From Closterium sp. NIES-65 (Eukaryota; Streptophyta; Zygnematophyceae; Desmidiales; Closteriaceae): DNA of 64,000 nt. The position numbers and the translations under genes were made by a program. How positions within the stretch are numbered: the stretch's first letter is position 1; every line of letters starts with the position of its first letter. Under the pieces are notes generated by a model, which was given only the letters and a program-made list of their open reading frames with translations, had not been told where the DNA came from and did not search any database. The stretch spans positions 154,517-218,516 of the forward strand of contig CANXME010002468.1 in the NCBI GenBank assembly GCA_948144175.1. Reading direction: 5' to 3'. Below are positions 60,701-64,000 of this stretch, piece after piece.

Positions 60701-63700
60701 TTGAACACACGGTGGGTTTAACACACGGTGGGTTTAACACACGGTGGGTTTAACACACGGTGGGTTGAACACACGGTGGGTTTAACACACGGTGGGTTCA
60801 ACACACGGTGGGTTGAACACACGGTGGGTTTGACACACGGTGGGTTTAACACACGGTAGGTTTAACACACGGTGGGTTGAACACACGGTGGGTTGAACAC
60901 ACGGTGGGTTGAACACACGGTGGGTTGAACAAACGGTGGGTTGAACACACGGTGGATTGAACACACGGTGGGTTGAACAAACGGTGGGTTTAACACACGG
61001 TGGGTTGACACACGGTGGGTTGAACACACGGTGGGTTGAACACACGGTGGGTTGAACACACGGTGGGTTGAACACACGGTGGGTTGAACACACGGTGGGT
61101 TTAACACACGGTGGGTTCAACACACGGTGGGTTGAACACACGGTGGGTTTGACACACGGTGGGTTTAACACATGGTAGGTTTAACACACGGTGGGTTGAA
61201 CACACGGTGGGTTGAACACACGGTGGGTTGAACATTCGGTGGGTTGAACACACGGTGGGTTGAACACACGGTGGATTGAACACACGGTGGGTTGAACAAA
61301 CGGTGGGTTTAACACACGGTGGGTTGAACACACGGTGGGTTGAACACACGGTGGATTGAACACACGGTGGGTTGAACACACGGTGGGTTGAACACACGGT
61401 GGGTTGAACACACGGTGGGTTGAACACACGGTAGGTTAAACACACGGTGGGTTGAACACACAGAGGGTTGAACACACGGTGGGTTGAACAAACGGAAGGT
61501 TTAACACACGGTGGGTTGAACACACGGTGGGTTGAACACACGGTGGGTTGAACACACGGTGGGCTTAACACAGGGTGGGTTTAACACACGGTGGGTTTAA
61601 CACACGGTGGGTTGAACACACGGTGGGTTGAACAAACGGTGGGTTGAACACACGGTGGGTTGAACACACGATGGGTTGAACACACGGTGGGTTGAACACA
61701 CGGTTGGTTGAACACACGGTGGGTTTAACACACGGTGGGTTGAACACACGGTGGGTTGAACACACGGTGGGTTGAACACACGGTGGGTTGAACACACGGT
61801 GGGTTCAACAAACGGTAGGTTTAACACACGGTGGGTTGAACACACGGTGGGTTGAACACACGGTGGGTTGAACACAAGGTGGGTTGAACACACGGTGGGT
61901 TTAACACAGGGTGGGTTGAACAAACGGTGGGTTTAACACACGGTGGGTTTAACACACAGTGGGTGTATCACACGGTGGGTTGAACACACGGTGGGTTTAA
62001 CACATAGTGGGTTTAACACACGGTGGGTTTAACACACGGTGGATTTAACGCACGGTGGGTCTAACACACGGTGGGTTTAACACACGGTGGGTTGAACACA
62101 CGGTGGGTTTAACACACGGTGGGTTTAACACACGGTGGGTTTAACACACAGTGCGTTGAACACACGGTGGGTTTAACACATGGTGGGTTCAACACACGGT
62201 GGGTTGAACACACGGTGGGTTTGACACACGGTGGGTTTAACACACGGTAGGTTTAACACACGGTGGGTTGAACACACGGTGGGTTGAACACACGGTGGGT
62301 TGAACACACGGTGGGTTTGACACACGGTGGGTTTGACACACGGTGGGTTAACACACGGTAGGTTTAACACACGGTGGGTTGGACATACGGTGGGTTGAAC
62401 ACACGGTGGGTTGAACACACGGTAGGTTTAACACACGGTGGGTTTAACACATGGTGGGTTGAACACACGGTGGGTTTAACACACGGTGGGTTTAACACAC
62501 GGTGGGTTGAACAAATGGTGGGTTGAACACACGGTGGGTTGAACACACGGTAGGTTTAACACACGGTGGGTTGAACACACGGTGTGTTGAACATACGGTG
62601 GGTTGAACACACGGTGGGTTTAACACACGGTGGGTTGAACACATGGTGGGTTGAACACACGATGTTGAACAAACGGCAGGTTTAACACACGGTGGGTTAA
62701 ACACACATTGGGTTGAACACAATGTGGTTTGAACACACGGTAGGTTTAACACACGGATGGTTGAACACACGGTGGGTTGAACACACGGTGGGTTTAACAC
62801 ACAGTGGGTTTAACACACGGTGGGTTTAACACACGGTGGGTTTAACGCACGGTGGGTCTAACACACGGTGGGTTTAACACACGGTGGGTTGAACACACGG
62901 TGGGTTTAACACACGGTGAGATTAACACACGGTGGGTTTAACACACGGTGGGTTGAACACACGGTGGGTTTAACACACGGTGGGTTCAACACACGGTGGG
63001 TTGAACACACGGTGGGTTTGACACACGGTGGGTTTAACACACAGTAGGTTTAACACACGGTGGGTTGAACACACGGTGGGTTGAACACACGGTGGGTTTA
63101 ACACACGGTGGGTTGAACACATGGTGGGTTGAACACACGGTGTTGAACAAACGGCAGGTTTAACACACGGTGGGTTAAACACACATTGGGTTGAACACAA
63201 TGTGGTTTGAACACACGGTAGGTTTAACACACGGAGGGTTGAACACACGGTGGGTTGAACACACGGTGGCTTTAACACACGGTAGGTTGAACACACGGTG
63301 GGTTGAACACACGGTGGGTTGAACACACGGTGGGTTGAACACACGGTGGGTTGAACACACGGTGGGTTGAACACACGGTGGGTTGAACACATGGTGTGTT
63401 GAAGACACGGTGGGTTTAATACACGGTGGGTTTAACACACGGTGGGTTTAACACACGGTGGGTTTAACACACCGTGGGTTTAACACACGGTGGGTTTAAC
63501 ACACAGTGGGTTTAACTCACGGTGGGTTTAACACACGGTGGGTTGAACACACGGTGGGTTTAACACACAGTGGGTTTAACACACGGTGGGTTTAACACAC
63601 GGTGGGTTTAACGCACGGTGGTCTAACACACGGTGGGTTTAACACACGGTGGTTGAACACACGGTGGGTTGAACACACGGTGGGTTTAACACACGGTGGG

Positions 63701-64000
63701 TTAACACACGGTGGGTTGAACACACGGTGGGTTAACACACGGTGGTTTCACACACGGTGGGTTGAACACACGGTGGGTTTGACACACGGTGGGTTTAACA
63801 CACGGTGGGTTTAACACACGGTGGTTGAACACACGGTGGGTTGAACACACGGTGGGTTGAACACACGGTGGGTTGAACACACGGTGGTTGAACACACGGT
63901 GGATTGAAACACGGTGGGTTGAACAAACGGTGGGTTTAACACACGGTGGGTTTGAACACACGGTGGGTTGAAACACGGTGGGTTGAACACACGGTGGGTT
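57800..64000 (+). repeat. 2.96-kb higher-order repeat of the 16-bp array, two copies and the start of a third
   Basis: About 57.8-60.78 kb recurs at 60.78-63.74 kb, offset 2972 bp on the left and 2956 bp from about 58.6 kb on. Rare strings repeat at the offset: GGGCTTAACACAGGG (58606, 61562), TTGGACATACGG, CACGATGTTGAAC, CACAATGTGGTTTG and AACACCGTGGG. The string GGGTTTGACACACGG preceded by TTCA marks the next repeat near 63740. Confidence 0.85.
63618..64000 (+). other. Terminal stretch rich in single-base deletions
   Basis: Compared with the matching segment 2,956 bp upstream, this end has repeated one-base losses in short runs: GGTGGTC for GGTGGGTC (63618 area), GGTGGTTG for GGTGGGTTG (several), GGGTTAAC for GGGTTTAAC, and TTGAAACACGG for TTGAACACACGG. 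Such losses are rare in the preceding 12.7 kb (for example near 53176, 53335 and 55052). Confidence 0.7.

Larger units (their letters stand above)
50848..64000 (+). repeat. 16-bp satellite array, about 820 units
   Basis: Head-to-tail units AACACACGGTGGGTTG, with a second common form ending TTT. The variant GGTAGG is nearly always followed by TTT, so variants are linked. The array keeps one orientation, with the G-rich strand on +, and runs off the right edge. Blocks of 17-bp units (extra T) lie around 53745-53835 and 54500-54565. There is no gene: long minus-strand frames (up to 300 codons at 56065-56967) repeat a 16-residue cycle because 16 is 1 modulo 3 and runs of TTG-type units have no stop. 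Confidence 0.97.

Noticed and set aside
50848..64000. Canonical plant telomere
   Set aside because: The unit is 16 bp, not TTTAGGG-like, is heterogeneous and shows higher-order repeats. Telomere identity is kept only as a low-weight question.

Overview
The window looks like nuclear, heterochromatic DNA from a eukaryote, most likely a green plant or streptophyte alga. The basis is a Ty1/copia-type LTR retrotransposon with the typical plant initiator-Met-tRNA primer binding site (TGGTATCAGAGC), set inside tens of kilobases of tandem satellite DNA. I cannot name the species. There are no cellular protein genes, rRNA, tRNA or CRISPR arrays that I can support.

Layout: (1) 1-24 is the last fragment of a 31-bp satellite array that continues off the left edge. 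(2) 25-8543 is a tandem LTR-retrotransposon array, LTR-internal-LTR-internal-LTR: three LTRs of about 1.41 kb (25-1435, 3581-4989, 7135-8543) and two internal regions, each with a PBS, one 692-codon Gag-protease ORF (1481-3559 and 5035-7113) and a polypurine tract. No integrase, reverse transcriptase or RNase H is present, so this is a non-autonomous GAG-protease element. The whole array has one 4-bp flanking duplication (TTCT at 21-24 and 8544-8547), and removing it restores the 31-bp satellite in perfect register. (3) 8544-50847 is about 42.3 kb (roughly 1,365 units) of the 31-bp satellite, with nested higher-order duplications whose lengths are exact multiples of 31. (4) 50848-64000 is about 13.2 kb (roughly 820 units) of a different, 16-bp satellite, also with higher-order structure and running off the right edge.

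Likely history: one copia-like insertion landed in the 31-bp array. Its two LTRs diverged slightly, largely at CpG sites, and a later unequal exchange between LTRs produced the tandem form. The only real coding sequences are the two Gag-protease ORFs. All other long open frames are by-products of repeat periods (31 and 16, both 1 modulo 3) whose monomers happen to lack stop codons.

Most notable observations: the two satellites share 11-mers (CACACGGTAGG, CACACGCTGGG) and meet at a junction with intermediate-looking units; the 31-bp array keeps strict register over more than 31 kb; the LTR carries a six-unit decamer array and a cluster of hairpins; and single-base deletions are concentrated in the last 400 bp, suggesting reduced consensus quality near a contig end.
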